From the NCBI GenBank assembly GCA_024138025.1, contig JAMXBD010000640.1, positions 310,001 through 374,000 of the forward strand: a stretch of DNA of 64,000 bases. The letters are read 5' to 3'. The DNA is from Combretum micranthum. Lineage: Eukaryota; Streptophyta; Magnoliopsida; Myrtales; Combretaceae. A program made the translations under genes and the position numbers. The first letter of the stretch is position 1. Each line of letters starts with the position of its first letter. The notes beneath the pieces were generated by a model. That model worked only from the letters and a program-made list of their open reading frames with translations, did no database searches and was not told where the DNA came from. Shown in pieces: positions 15,001 to 26,712 of the stretch.

Positions 15001-16327
15001 GTAAGAGTTTCAACTTGTCTTCAAGTATCATCTTTGAGTATATTTCTTATAACTTTATGGTCTTCTTGAGATTTGCTCATTCTTAGAGATTTTATGACTT
15101 TTCTTTTTGAATTTTTCTGAGAGTGGTTTGTTTTTAAGCCTTCATGGAGTGAGATAGTCATGATGTCATTAGTCGTATCGTCCTCTTCGAAGTAGCAATG
15201 GGACCATTGTTGTTATGATATCTTTGATGGTTGTCATGGAGGCTAGGGCATGTGAGGTTGAGCTAGAAGGAGGAAAAGCATTTTGAATGCCATTGTTGTG
15301 GCTACTAGTATTTTGGTTGTAAAGGAAGTGGAACATGTAATGGAGGCTCTTGGCCTTGGAGAGGTTAGAGATAGGGGGTCAACCGTTAAGGCTATCCCTT
15401 GTTTTTTGCCTTATAAGATTGAAGATAATATCTCTTTGTCTTGTTTGGTTCAAGATCTAGTTGGGGAAATTCATTTCTACACTTCTAGCAAGGTCCCTTA
15501 TGTAAGTGTGGATATCTTTCTTAAAGAAAAGGGAAGCAATGTGTGTTTATATGCCACTCTTCCCCAAGAGAAGATCTTTGCTTGAGAGCTGGTATTGGTA
15601 GCCACTTCACTCAATGTGACAAGGCTTGGCAAGAGCTTTATTTGAGTGTAACTGGGGCTTTTGTAGGCATCATCCTACATTGCTCAAGCATTAAAAGAGA
15701 TAGGCTTAATAGTAGTTAGTGACACAAGATGTCATTTCTACCATTCTATTAGCTACCACGATTCTTGGGCCATCATAATAAGAAAAGGGGTCATGCCTAT
15801 AGATGCGTAGTTGGGGGGTGAGGGGGAGAAGGCTATCTATTCATTGGGAAAGCAGATGATGATGAGAAAGAGTTGACTTCATTTGTCATTTACGAGGCTA
15901 GATCTCCTACATATACTTAAAAAGCAATAAATTATAGCTTTGTGTAGCTTACAATAGTAAAGTAGTTTATATTTTGTGGCCTTTTATAACTTATTGTAGT
16001 AGATAAGGAATTATGCTTGTATGCGAGCTTCCCCTTCTAATTGTTGTAGTTTTCGGTTAGTATGCTGACCTTATAAGTACCACTTGACTTGAATATGAAA
16101 AGAGTTTGAGTATTCTTTTTTATACTTTTTATATATAGTTGTACTTTTCCTCCCTCTTTACTATTTTCTTTTTTTTTTTTCCCCTTTGTGTTCTTATTTA
16201 GGGACTTTTACCCTGTTGGATATATGATGGGGAGTGTTTAAGACATTTAGGTTTGACCATAGCCAACAAGTCATCCCATTTTAGTACTGTGTGGTTTGAA
16301 CCTAATGGCTAAATGGTAAGGGAGTGA
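12040..16327. mobile_element. Decayed retroelement region
   Basis: A block at about 12150-12420 is clearly related to 33500-33740. Both carry a GAGAGTCCCC/GATTCCCCTTGCACTTG-like segment, GGATATAT, a CCTCTTAACCTT block and a CCACTT(A/G)TT(A/G)TGATG-like segment in the same order, as expected for LTR fragments of one family. The region continues to about 16327 as moderately GC-rich, repeat-like DNA with a broken coding-like segment at about 15016-15920. The CACTA element at 16328 interrupts it and similar sequence resumes after 18482. The ends of the old element cannot be placed. Confidence 0.45.
15283..15585 (+). pseudogene. Unrecognised coding-like remnant (100 codons)
   Basis: An open stretch of 100 codons ends in LPQEKIFA followed by a stop. 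Beyond the stop, coding-like reading continues in more than one frame (for example a run reading SHFTQCDKAWQELYLSVTG) to about 15920, which suggests a longer frame broken by stops and shifts. I do not recognise the protein. Its place inside retroelement debris suggests a decayed transposon reading frame, but no gag, protease, reverse transcriptase or integrase motif is visible, so the assignment is only by context. Confidence 0.25.
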
Positions 16328-17093
16328 CACTACTAGAAAACTAGCCTTTAGAGACAGAAAATTTGCGACGGAGAATTTCTGTCTCTAAAAAAATGAATTA
16401 GAGACAGATTTGCGACGGATTTATGATGACATGAATTATGAATAATCTTTTAATTTTTATATGCTTTTGCGACGGAATTTGCAACGGATTACACATTGAT
16501 TTGCGACGAAAATTTTTCCGTTGCAAATTTGTCTCTGATTTTAGAGGGAAATAAATTATTTTAGCGCCAATTTCTATTTTTTTTTAATTCTGTTGCAAAT
16601 TTTTCTCTAAACTAAATTATTACATATATGTATATATAAATAATTATGTTTAAAATTTATTTTAAATTATACATATCTAATATAATATATATAAATGTGC
16701 ATTATATAATAAGGATATATATTATATTTGTAAATTAATTTTATTATATAATAACTATGATATGTATAATCATTTGTTATTTACAACTAATTATATATAT
16801 TTTATTTATAATATATTTAACATTACATTACATATTTATATATAATAAAGTATAAATTAAAAATAGTACTTAAAACATAAATATATATTTATATTATTAT
16901 ATATTCTTTTACATAATAACTTATATAAAAACTCAAATTATACAACTTAAAAAATAGTGTATAATAATAATATAATATGTTATATGCAAGTAATATCATA
17001 AAATACTAATTAAAAATAAAGTATATTTCAATAATAATAAATGTAAAATAAAATAATTAATATAAAATGTAAACTTAGTATATTTAAACATAT

Positions 17094-17412
17094 ACAAATA
17101 TATAAATAATATATTATATTTTAATAATATATTAATAAAAAAAATATATTCATATTATTTATAATTTTATTATATATTTATTATGACTATTCATATATTT
17201 TTTAATATAAAAAATTTATTATATATATCTTACATAATTTATATTTACATTACAAATATATAAATAATATATTATATTTTAATAATATATTAATAAAAAA
17301 TATATATATTCATATTATTTATAATTTTTTATTATATATTTATTATGACTATTCATATATTTTTTAATATAAAAAATTTATTTATATATCTTACATATTT
17401 TATATTTACATA
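17094..17412. repeat. Tandem duplication inside the CACTA element
   Basis: Two adjacent copies with a period of 158 bp (17094-17251 and about 17252-17412), both starting ACAAATATATAAATAATATA and ending in TATATTTACAT, differ by a few small indels. The sequence is almost pure A+T. Confidence 0.85.
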
Positions 17413-18104
17413 CTATTTTATTTAAAATATAATAACATATTTCGGGAAAAAATAATATACTATGTAAAAATATAGTATATTTAAGTAATAAAAATATTTA
17501 ATATATAATAATTAGTTAAATATATTTAAATTGATATTATATATTATTTTATTAATATAATAATGAAAAATATATTTTTATATTGTTTACATTATATTAT
17601 AATTTATTAAGTGCAACAAAAATGAAATAAAAAAATAAACACATTAATTAAAAATATACAATTTATTAATTTAATATAAAATATTAAATAACTAATGTAA
17701 AAAGTATAATTATATTATATATCATTATATATATATATTTATATGTATAACATTATTTATATTTACATAATATATAATATTTTTTAATAATAATATCATA
17801 TTTGGAAAAAAAATTATAATATACTACTGAAAATATTATATATTTATAATAAATATATAATTTAAAATAATTATTACAAAATGTAAACAATGTATATATT
17901 AATATTATATATTATTTTAATAAAATATTAATGAAAAATCCTTAATAAATATGTAAAGTGAAATTATAAAATAAAAATAAACTATAAAAGATATATAAAA
18001 TGTTTTATAGTATAATATTGTAAATTGTGGTATCTCTTAAATAAACAGTAGTGGAACTTTACTCATGAAGATACGAATTGGTTTATCGGTTTAGTGCTTG
18101 TGAA

Positions 18105-18165
18105 AACTTCAATGTTAAGTGTGCTTAGTATGTAGCATTCTATGATGGGTGACCTCCTGGGAAGG
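18105..18165 (+). pseudogene. 5S rRNA gene fragment (internal promoter half)
   Basis: The stretch matches the 3' half of plant 5S rRNA over about 61 bases: AACTTCAATGTTAAGTGTGC corresponds to the segment around box A, and GGGTGACCTCCTGGGAAG at 18147-18164 is identical to the box C region, with a diverged middle of the same length to within one base. In plants the RNA polymerase III internal control region (box A, intermediate element, box C) lies in this half. The 5' half of 5S is absent or unrecognisable, so it cannot make 5S rRNA. It lies about 320 bp inside the right end of the CACTA element. The match is from memory of the 5S consensus and not from a database search. Confidence 0.8.
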
Positions 18166-18485
18166 ATAAATAAGAGGTAAATATATATTTTTTTAATAAT
18201 TTGTCTTAGAATCAGAGACAAATTTGCGACGGAATAATTTTATTTAATATTTACTAATTGGATATTTAAAAATAACTAATTATAAAACAGAGACAAATTT
18301 GCGACAGAAATTCCGTAGCAAATTTGCGACGGAAAATAAATCTGTCTCTAAAAGAATTAGCGACGATGATTTTTGAAACAAAAATTTGCGACGGAAATTC
18401 TGTCTCTGAAAGTTTTTAGAGATAGATTTTTCACTTTCAGAGACAGAATTTTTTATCTCTAAAGCCAAAATTTCTTGTAGTGTGA

Positions 18486-19502
18486 TTTCATTGTTTTGCT
18501 TTGCCTATTAAGTGAGGTCAAGTACCTCATTTGCATATTGTAGAGGCTGAGGCATGTGTTATCCTTTTGCCTTTATTGGGGCAAGTTGAATGTGCAAGCT
18601 TAAGCTCAATTTATTAGGTCTTTTTTTGTATGTGATGTTTATACCCAACTAGTAAGCTCTCACATGTGAAAAATTTTGAGGCTACTATGTTAAAGTAGAT
18701 AGTGATATGATTTTGCCAAGCTTCTTACTAGTAGTAAACTGAATGTGCGAGCCTTAGATCATTGATGAATTTCCTTGGGGTACATAAGATCCATGCTTGA
18801 TGATTTGAGCCAATCATCTATAATACTGTTGAATTTACCTTATCTCACCCATTGATAAGCAAAGGAGATATGTAATTGAGAGTTTCTATTAGTGTAGCTC
18901 AATAACTTGTAAGAAGACTAGGGCTCCCTATCTAGCTTATCCAATAGATAAGGGTAATAGTGACCAAAGATTTCTATTATTCTAGTAGAAAAATGCCTAG
19001 ATGTGTAGGCTTCTAATCTAATCAATGGACATCCCTATTAGGCAAAAGTTAAGTTTTAGCCTTATACAATTGAGGGAAAGTAACTCATTTTGATGTGTCT
19101 AGAAGGATGATCACTAGAAAAATTAAATAAATAGTTGGTAAAAGCCCTAACTTCGAGCAAAAATTATGATACTAGGTTAATAGGATAAAGAAATCCTTGC
19201 TTGTGGGATCTTACACATTGAAATGAAAAGATTTCAAAAATAGTCGAGAATAATTAATATTATGCACAAAGATCTACTCACATGTCTACTCACCACAATT
19301 AAAGAATTTGATTGAGAAGAATTGAGTTTTCTTGGTAAAACTCTAAAAAAATATTATTTATTTCAAAAAGAGAACAAAAACTATTAATCAATAACAATAA
19401 TGAATCTTAAAAATTAATAAAATACCTAAAATATATAAAATACCCTTAATAACTGACAAAATAAAAACAAATGATTCTAAGCTCTACAAGACTTCCTACA
19501 TG
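18486..19502. other. Retroelement flank, no gene seen
   Basis: This continues the repeat-like DNA interrupted by the CACTA insertion, with similar composition to 12.0-16.3 kb. From about 19240 it becomes AT-rich. No coding region is supported. Confidence 0.4.
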
Positions 19503-21047
19503 GTTAGCGTAAGCCCCAGAAAATTTTAGTAAATAATTTCAAAGTAAACATAAAAAATAAACTCTAAAAATGACTCCAAATTAAAATGGAACTTCAACTA
19601 ATCCTAAATCACAAACGAATCCAGAAATTTTTTAATCTTGAGAAAATGAGATTCCTCAAAAATAAAATAAGAACTCAAAAGTCTCTAAATTCAAAACCAC
19701 TACGTACGACAAATTCCATACTTAACTCTGAATTGTAAAATCGGATAAAATAAAAAAAAAACAAAATTATTAAAAATTAAATAACGATTAACCTTCAGAA
19801 ATAAAATCCAATTCAATAATTCTGAAAACGTTAGGAGATATTAAATACTTATAAAAATAAAAATTTAAAATGAATTTCTCAAATAAAATATGTTGTATAA
19901 ACATAAAGCATCAATTTCTAAATTGACAAAGATTTAAACCAGAAAATCACCTGGAAACCCTAAGTGGAATACAGTAGTTTAAGTTCGGCAATCTCATGCT
20001 CTTAACCCTGGAGGCCGAGGTATAGTTTAAGTGTGGAGAATAGCTCGTAGTAATATAAGGTCGCTTAAAAATATCAGATTGGTAAATTTTTGACCTATTT
20101 TGAACTCGTTCGGATACAGACTTTGAAAAGCGTGTCCTGGGGCTCGAGATATAAAAAATATACCATTAATACCGTTAGACTCGTATTTTCATAAGGATTT
20201 CTAAAATATCGGTTTTATAATTTTTCAATAACTAGAATTATCTGATTTTGCGATTTTATTCGTATTTCATTTCTACCGGTAATTAACTAATCTTTTGCAC
20301 TATTCAATACTATTCATTGCAAAAATTTATTATTCTTATAAACCCTTATATTTTTAGATAAATATTTTATATATCATAGAAAATTATGTTTTTCTAAAAT
20401 TTAGTTAGTTTCGGGTTTTTACGGGATCAGTTTCTGTTTAAGACCCAATACTAAAAAATAAAATAAATTAATTTAATAATTGAAAAATATTTTTATTTTC
20501 ATAAAATAATTTTTTAGAATTTTTCGAGTTATAAAAATATTATTTATAGCTCATATTCGCGTATTTTGATCATACCGGTAACATATTTGTTGAAATACTA
20601 AAATAATTCAATTAATTATTTAATTTTATTTATGAAAATTCTGCCACTCATTTAGAAATATTTTTCTTAATTTTATTTTATATATTTTCTTAATAAAAAG
20701 TACTTTTTCAACCCACACTTCAAGTACACTTCAATTGTCACTTCTACACAATTAATCATGTTTTCTTTCATTCATTCTATACTCCATTCCCATGCTTGGA
20801 CAGCTGACCACACCCCTAAAAATAGCCTCTTTTCTCTTATTTTAATGATTTATTTAATGAATTAAAGTCTCTTTTAGTTAGCACATTAAGTAACACTAGT
20901 TACACTTTCAAAAATTTAAGTTACAAATTAACTACACTCTCTCTCTTTCCCTCTTGAATCACGTCTAGCAACCCCCCCAATTTTCTGTCATGGTTTTATT
21001 TTTTTTTTTCTTTCAATTATTTAACACACATTAACACACTCCTCTCT

Positions 21048-21059
21048 CTATTTAAAGCC
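21048..21059 (+). promoter_or_regulatory. LTR promoter TATA-like box (predicted)
   Basis: CTATTTAAAGCC follows a CT-rich stretch and precedes a leader rich in CTCTCC and TTCC, in the inferred sense direction of the solo LTR. Function is inferred. Confidence 0.4.
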
Positions 21060-22722
21060 TCTTATTTACACACTTTCCTTCTTTGCAACCTTATATCATT
21101 TACTCTCTCCTTTTCCTCTCTTCAACCCTTTCTTAGCCTTGCTCTTGCAAAGAATACAAGCTGCCCCCATCTCTAAATATTGATCCTACATTCCATTCTT
21201 AAAGATTCTTTAAGTAAACTTTCTTCTTAAGCTTCTATAGAGACTATAGATTGATTATATGGAGGTTTCATGCATCAAAGGACTCTCCACAATGCTTAAA
21301 GGCTAGAGGTGATGATGCCAAAACTTTGAAACACTCATCTTGTTTATGATCTATATTGACATTGCTATATTTGTTGTCTTTAAGACTTTATTATCTGCAT
21401 ATTTATATTGTACTTTGTAGATCTAAATTTTTATGAAGCTTTGGTTATGTTTATGTTTAGATCTATAGGTTTAAGGCTTACTACCATGCATTTCTTTTAT
21501 ATTCATGTTCATATTTTGTGTAGATCTTGGATTGGAACTTGCATAAAAATGGTGGAATTCGCATATAGGCAAGACCCATTTTTAAAAACCACTTTCCAAG
21601 TGTCAAAATGAAAATTTTACTTGAGATAATGAAGGCTTAATGTATATATATCATCAAAACTTCATTTTATATGGTTCAAAGATGATTTTTAAAGATTATT
21701 TTTCCTAACAAAACTCTATTTTCGGATTTAGGCCAAGGCATAGTTAAAAACATGTTTTCCAACTCAAAAATGAAGTTTTTATTCAAGAAATGGAAGGATC
21801 TTAAGATAGGATATGTAAAGGATGATTTTTCCTAAGTTTAGATGGATTTTATCAAAAGATATGTCCAAAAATAAATTTGGTAAATTCGGATCTTAACCAA
21901 GACCAATTTTGAAAACCCATTTTTCAACACCAAAATGAAAGATTTGTTTAGGAAAATGGAAGGCTTATGGAATATATATCAATAGGATATGTTTTTGATA
22001 AGTAAATGGTAGATCTACTAGTGGAGATTCTCAAAAATAGGAAGAGATTACAAAATAAGAAATTTGAGTTTTATCCAAATTTTGTAAATTCGGATGGTTC
22101 CAAAACCATGCCTTAAAAACCATTTTATCAACTTCAAAACTTGTGTTTTATATGAAAAATGAAGAGTTTAGGTCATAGATATCATCAAGTAATGATTTTT
22201 ATAAATTAAGATGAGATTTGCTAAGATAAATATGTAGAACAAGAAGTAGAAATAAAGTAGGAAAATTTGAGTTGTTTGTCATTTCAAGAAATTCTTAATA
22301 ATGGAGTAATGATATGAAAACTTCTAATTTTCAAACTCAAAATAGAAGTTTTATTAAAGAAATGAATTCCTTAGTGGCTAGGTATGGTTGAGCCTTAATT
22401 TTCTAAGTATCAAATGAGTTTTCTTAAAAGAATCACCACAAAAACAATTTTTAAAAAATTCGGATTTTGGGATGAACCAATTTTAAAAACATGTTGACAA
22501 AGTGTAAAATGGGAGTTTTATTGAAAAATAAGGCCTTAGGGAATATACATAATGAAGGCTTAATTTTAACAAGAATAAATAGATTTTATCAATGAATTTT
22601 TCTAAAAACAAGTGGGGATTATCAAGAAGACAAGACTAGCATTTCTAAGTTGATTTTTCATAAAGTCTTACAAAGAAAAAGTTTCCTAAAAATTTCTTTT
22701 ATTCAATATCATCAAGAACATG

Positions 22723-22745
22723 TATATATATATATATATATATAT
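22723..22745. repeat. (TA)n microsatellite
   Basis: A simple TA run of about 23 bp inside the solo LTR. Confidence 0.85.
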
Positions 22746-24248
22746 CTCATGACATATCATTTATGGTAGTAACTTGTTCATATTACATGAATACTTGCTT
22801 TGGATAGTAGAAACTTCTTGAACTTTCACAAAATCAATTTTTCCATTTGGATTTCGCTACTGTTCTGATCTTATCATATCCTTTTGAAGCTTCAAAGTTT
22901 AAAAAACTTAAATATTATATTAGAATTAGATAAATCTTTCGAAGTAGATAGAAATCGATATATAATTTGCTAAATTTCGAGTTAAAACGACCAAGTTCTG
23001 GTCGTTTTAAGTTGGAATTCCCGCTTAGGATGAGAATTACGAATTTGATAGTTTGTATGAGATAGAATGGATTAGTTTTGAGTAGAAATACTCATTTGGG
23101 TATTTCTTCCTTTTTAGGTGACCCTGAAATCGACGATTCCATACCATTGGATTATTTTTACTAAGAGACCGATGATCCAATGACCGAGTAAGTTTTCCTC
23201 TTATTTTATTACCTTGCTTGTGCTTGTAACTAGTTGCATTAGAATTAGGAAAAGATAAAATTGTAATGAATTGTGATATAATATTGGTTGAATGAATGAA
23301 AAGTATATCGAGGCGAGACTTATTGTAAAATCATTGTATGAGTTAGCATAGACTTGAATTATCTGAAATTCTCTATGATCGCTCTTAACCTACATAATTA
23401 ACATGCTACGATTATATAAATAAACTGTACATGCATATCACAAGTTGAGTTATATTTCATTAGCTAATATACCTTTGGTGAGACAAAAGTATATTAGCGG
23501 AAGGCGAGGAGGCCTATATTAACATTAAGGATGTGAGATCGCTTAAGTTAATGGAAGTGGTGTCCGCACTTGAATCAACTACAATAAAACAACAGATGTT
23601 GTAAAACTAAGAGAAAGAGATCGAGGACTATGGTTGCATGACTTATGAACCATCCCACTCAAGATTGGAATTATGGTTACATGTCTTATAGACCATCCCA
23701 ACCCCGAATGGAGGGCGTAAATCCATTCACATATGGCTACCAGAAAGTCATATCCTTGTTTGCTCCTGTGTTTGTTCATGCATAGCATATGGATGAATTA
23801 TAACTTGCTTGTTATGGTACGAAATTAAGGGAACTCTCACTAAGCTAGTGTAGCTTATACCCTAATAGATGTTTGAATAAACAGGTTGACGGGAGAATGC
23901 TTCCTGGGGACCGAGATGGTTTGAGCCGAATATGACTTCGGAATTCCAGCATGAAGTAAAGAACACTTGAAGATATCAACTAGGTTTCGTGAATTGCTTT
24001 ATAATAGTTTTATGTAGTGAAATCTTTTGATGAATTGTATTTGAAGTATAGTGAATTGTATTTCCTTTACATTGTTACTCAAGTTGTATCAATATAAAAT
24101 GTATCACTCCGATGTGTCCCCTCCATGTGTTAGACTCCTTATACATAGTATGGAAGCCTTTGTGTGACTGAGGTGATCATTCCTAGGCTTTAATATTGTG
24201 TACGACGGACTGCCACGTTTAGGATACCCTTCGGGGCGTGACAGTTAG

Positions 24249-26707
24249 GCCTATGTACTCTACCACTTGTAAAGAACTCACTAAATGAGCCTTCAACATG
24301 ACCCCTAACACAGGGGTGCACCCTACTTGTGTTATACACAAATTCTTATTACTCTCACTTCTTTGCTTCTATTCTTAATATGTTTTAATATGACTTGTTT
24401 CGCTACTCGTGCATAATTTGCAATCTTCATCGATGATATAAAACCCTTAAAATTCATCCCCAATACTTGAACAAACTTTATTTTATCTTGAAATGCTTCA
24501 TAAACATCTAATGATAGAATTTGTGACTGATTCCCGTCATCTTCTCAAGGATGTTGATGATTTGCCCTTAAACTAACTAAGTGGAAAATCTTCAATCCAT
24601 AGGCTATGCCAATGAGAATGAACTTCAACTTCTATATGTAACTGAGAAACTACTATAATGAAAATTCAAATATATATGAAAAAGTAATTATCTCACAATT
24701 GTGTTTAGAATCTCTCATTACTCTCATAGTTTGCTCACTTTTGTGTTTTAAGTATTTATCTCATCAATGTACATTTGTTTTTATTGCTCAAGTTGATTTC
24801 AATTGATCTTACAAGATTAAAGACATAACAAAATCGAGGCTTTTTCCATACAATATTGCAAACAACTTTAATCAGCACATATGCACTCCAAATGATATCA
24901 AATACATTATGTTCAGCCACAAAATTGCCCTTATACAATTCAACAAAAACCATATTTCCCTAAAAACATTGAAGATTTAATGTATAATTTAAATATATAT
25001 ATATATATATATATAGCTCCAATAAGGAAGTAAACCCTCATACCAAACAATCAATGGGGTTATGGCTCGGTATACCGAATAGAACATCCTAACACTAACA
25101 GCCAATAAGTTTTGTAATAGTATTCAACTCATGAACAAACCAATCATGCACCTACCTATTCTACAAGACTAGTACAAAGCAACAAAATAATTCCCTTGTG
25201 TGCTACAGTGCAACATATTTCAATCACAACTCTTATCGAACCAACAATTACTATGTCATGCCAGTTCTAATAAGAAAACTCATAATATAAAATGCCAACA
25301 TCAACAAGATGCCACACATCCCCTCATTAATTAAATAGTAATCATTAGCAATAAACTTATTTAAAAGCCCATGTGATATCAACACAAAGTATACATCATA
25401 CCTTGAGAATACTAGATATGACCTGGCAAGATCTTCTGGAAATTCATCACAACATATCACTAATGGATTAGATACTAAATCTTAGAAATCTCACCATGTA
25501 TGATATGCTATATCAATAATCAATAGAGGATCTAAAAGCTTCAATGAATATACATCATCATCTGACTCTAGTGGATGATGCACCAATGTCTTCTCTATAA
25601 CAAAGTAGTACCAAAGTCCAATTCTACACCATAGTTCACTACATTATCTCACAAACCAATCTTCATCACATTGACAAAAACTCTCCATTATAGTCATCCA
25701 ATATAGTGCACAGTGAAAATTGTAGAAAATCAACTTCCTAAAATACCCACACAGATTCACATAACAAGTTTCACATTGATCACCACAATCTTGGAAACAT
25801 AAAATTCTCCTAGAATGATCGTATATTCCCAAACACAATATAAAGGTCTACTATAAATGTATTCATCCAACACAACACCAATACATTAACAAATTAAAAT
25901 AGATTGAATAGACACAATAATAATAGGAGGATTCATTGTCAAACCATTTGCTACTCCATAGTGATGAATAGGATACACAACACAACCCATTAACCCTTGA
26001 CCATTATGACCTCTATCACTTGCCAATTCAACAATCAATATTCTATACATCATAACCCTCTCCATAATGGTACCATTCACATAAAATACATTCTTCCAAT
26101 ACAAATATCCATCTATAAGACTCCAATGAATACCAACAAGCAACTCATATGATCTCATAGGAGAAATAAAATTACTATATTCTTTAACTCTTGGTAACCC
26201 CATCAATGCAACAATGCACATCTTCTATAACACATGTCTACTTACACCAATATCCTTTGTACCTTCATCATCAATTTTACAATCTACACCATTAATAGTT
26301 TCCACTTGTGCTACATGATCACATTGAGGTTTCTTTTCGAGAACATCACCACAATTGTTTTTTAACCAATTGATCCTATTCGGAGAGATTCTAATAAGTT
26401 AGACACAATTTTTTTTTCATGAGCTTGAATTGTGGTTCTTGATAGTGTCATAATCAAAATCATTAAGCTAGTTTTAAAAAGTCCATCATTTTAGTTCATG
26501 ATGAGATTAGTCTTATAAAGGCCAAAGAATTTCTTACCTCTAAGTCTCGACAACTGAAAAATATATCCTTTTATAGATTTTCTCTGCATCAATCATATTT
26601 GATAGGAATCATGGTTCATAAGGTCCGATAACTTGATCTAGAGTTGGAGAATCGATAAATTTAGCTCAACAGATCATCATGAATGAACCCAATGAAGGTG
26701 AATTAGA
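24249..26707. other. Unassigned DNA between two solo LTRs
   Basis: No known gene was recognised. The minus strand has three open stretches in a row (25251-25460, 25644-25838, 25886-26221), longer than expected by chance for this composition, described separately for the longest. An (AT)n run lies at about 24992-25014. The stretch may be decayed element DNA, but I found no ends. Confidence 0.4.
25886..26221 (-). pseudogene. Unrecognised 111-codon open stretch
   Basis: An open frame of 111 residues starts MCIVALMGLPRVKEY and runs through SYELLVGIHWSLIDGYLYWK and NGLTMNPPIIIV. Composition is not obviously low complexity, and such a length without a stop is unlikely by chance in DNA this AT-rich. 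I see no catalytic motif, signal peptide or convincing membrane topology and cannot name a family. Two further open stretches downstream on the same strand suggest one decayed longer reading frame. Transposon origin is plausible from context only. Confidence 0.2.
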
Positions 26708-26712
26708 TTATT

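Larger units (their letters stand above)
16328..18482. mobile_element. CACTA (En/Spm-type) non-autonomous DNA transposon
   Basis: The left end is CACTACTAGAAAA and the right end, in reverse, CACTACAAGAAAT. The element is flanked by a 3-bp duplication TGA (16325-16327 and 18483-18485), the diagnostic arrangement for CACTA elements. Both subterminal zones carry repeats of a motif reading TTTGCGACGGA with GAGACAGA / TCTGTCTC partners in both orientations (16358-16545 and 18203-18470), as expected for transposase-binding arrays. The middle is extremely AT-rich and has no transposase frame, so movement would need a protein supplied in trans. It contains a 158-bp tandem duplication and a 5S rRNA-derived segment. 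It sits inside older retroelement DNA. Confidence 0.9.
19508..24243 (+). mobile_element. Solo LTR, same family as 6479-9957
   Basis: The segment starts CGTAAGCCCC (expected TG changed to CG) and ends TTCGGGGCGTGACA. A perfect 5-bp duplication GTTAG flanks it (19503-19507 and 24244-24248). The final 50 bases (CGTTTAGGATACCCTTCGGG, then GCGTGACA) match the end of the LTR at 6479 in the opposite orientation. A shared internal block with GAGTTAAAACGACCAAGTT near 22980 supports one family. A TATTTAAAG box at about 21048-21059 precedes a CT-rich leader. There is no internal domain or primer-binding site. At 4736 bp it is about 1.25 kb longer than its relative. Confidence 0.87.

Noticed and set aside
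18105..18165. Cassandra-type LTR element as host of the 5S segment
   Set aside because: No pair of short LTRs with a 5S segment is present, while CACTA ends with a TGA duplication enclose it.
18105..18165. Functional 5S rRNA gene
   Set aside because: The 5' half is missing and the segment is isolated, not in an array.
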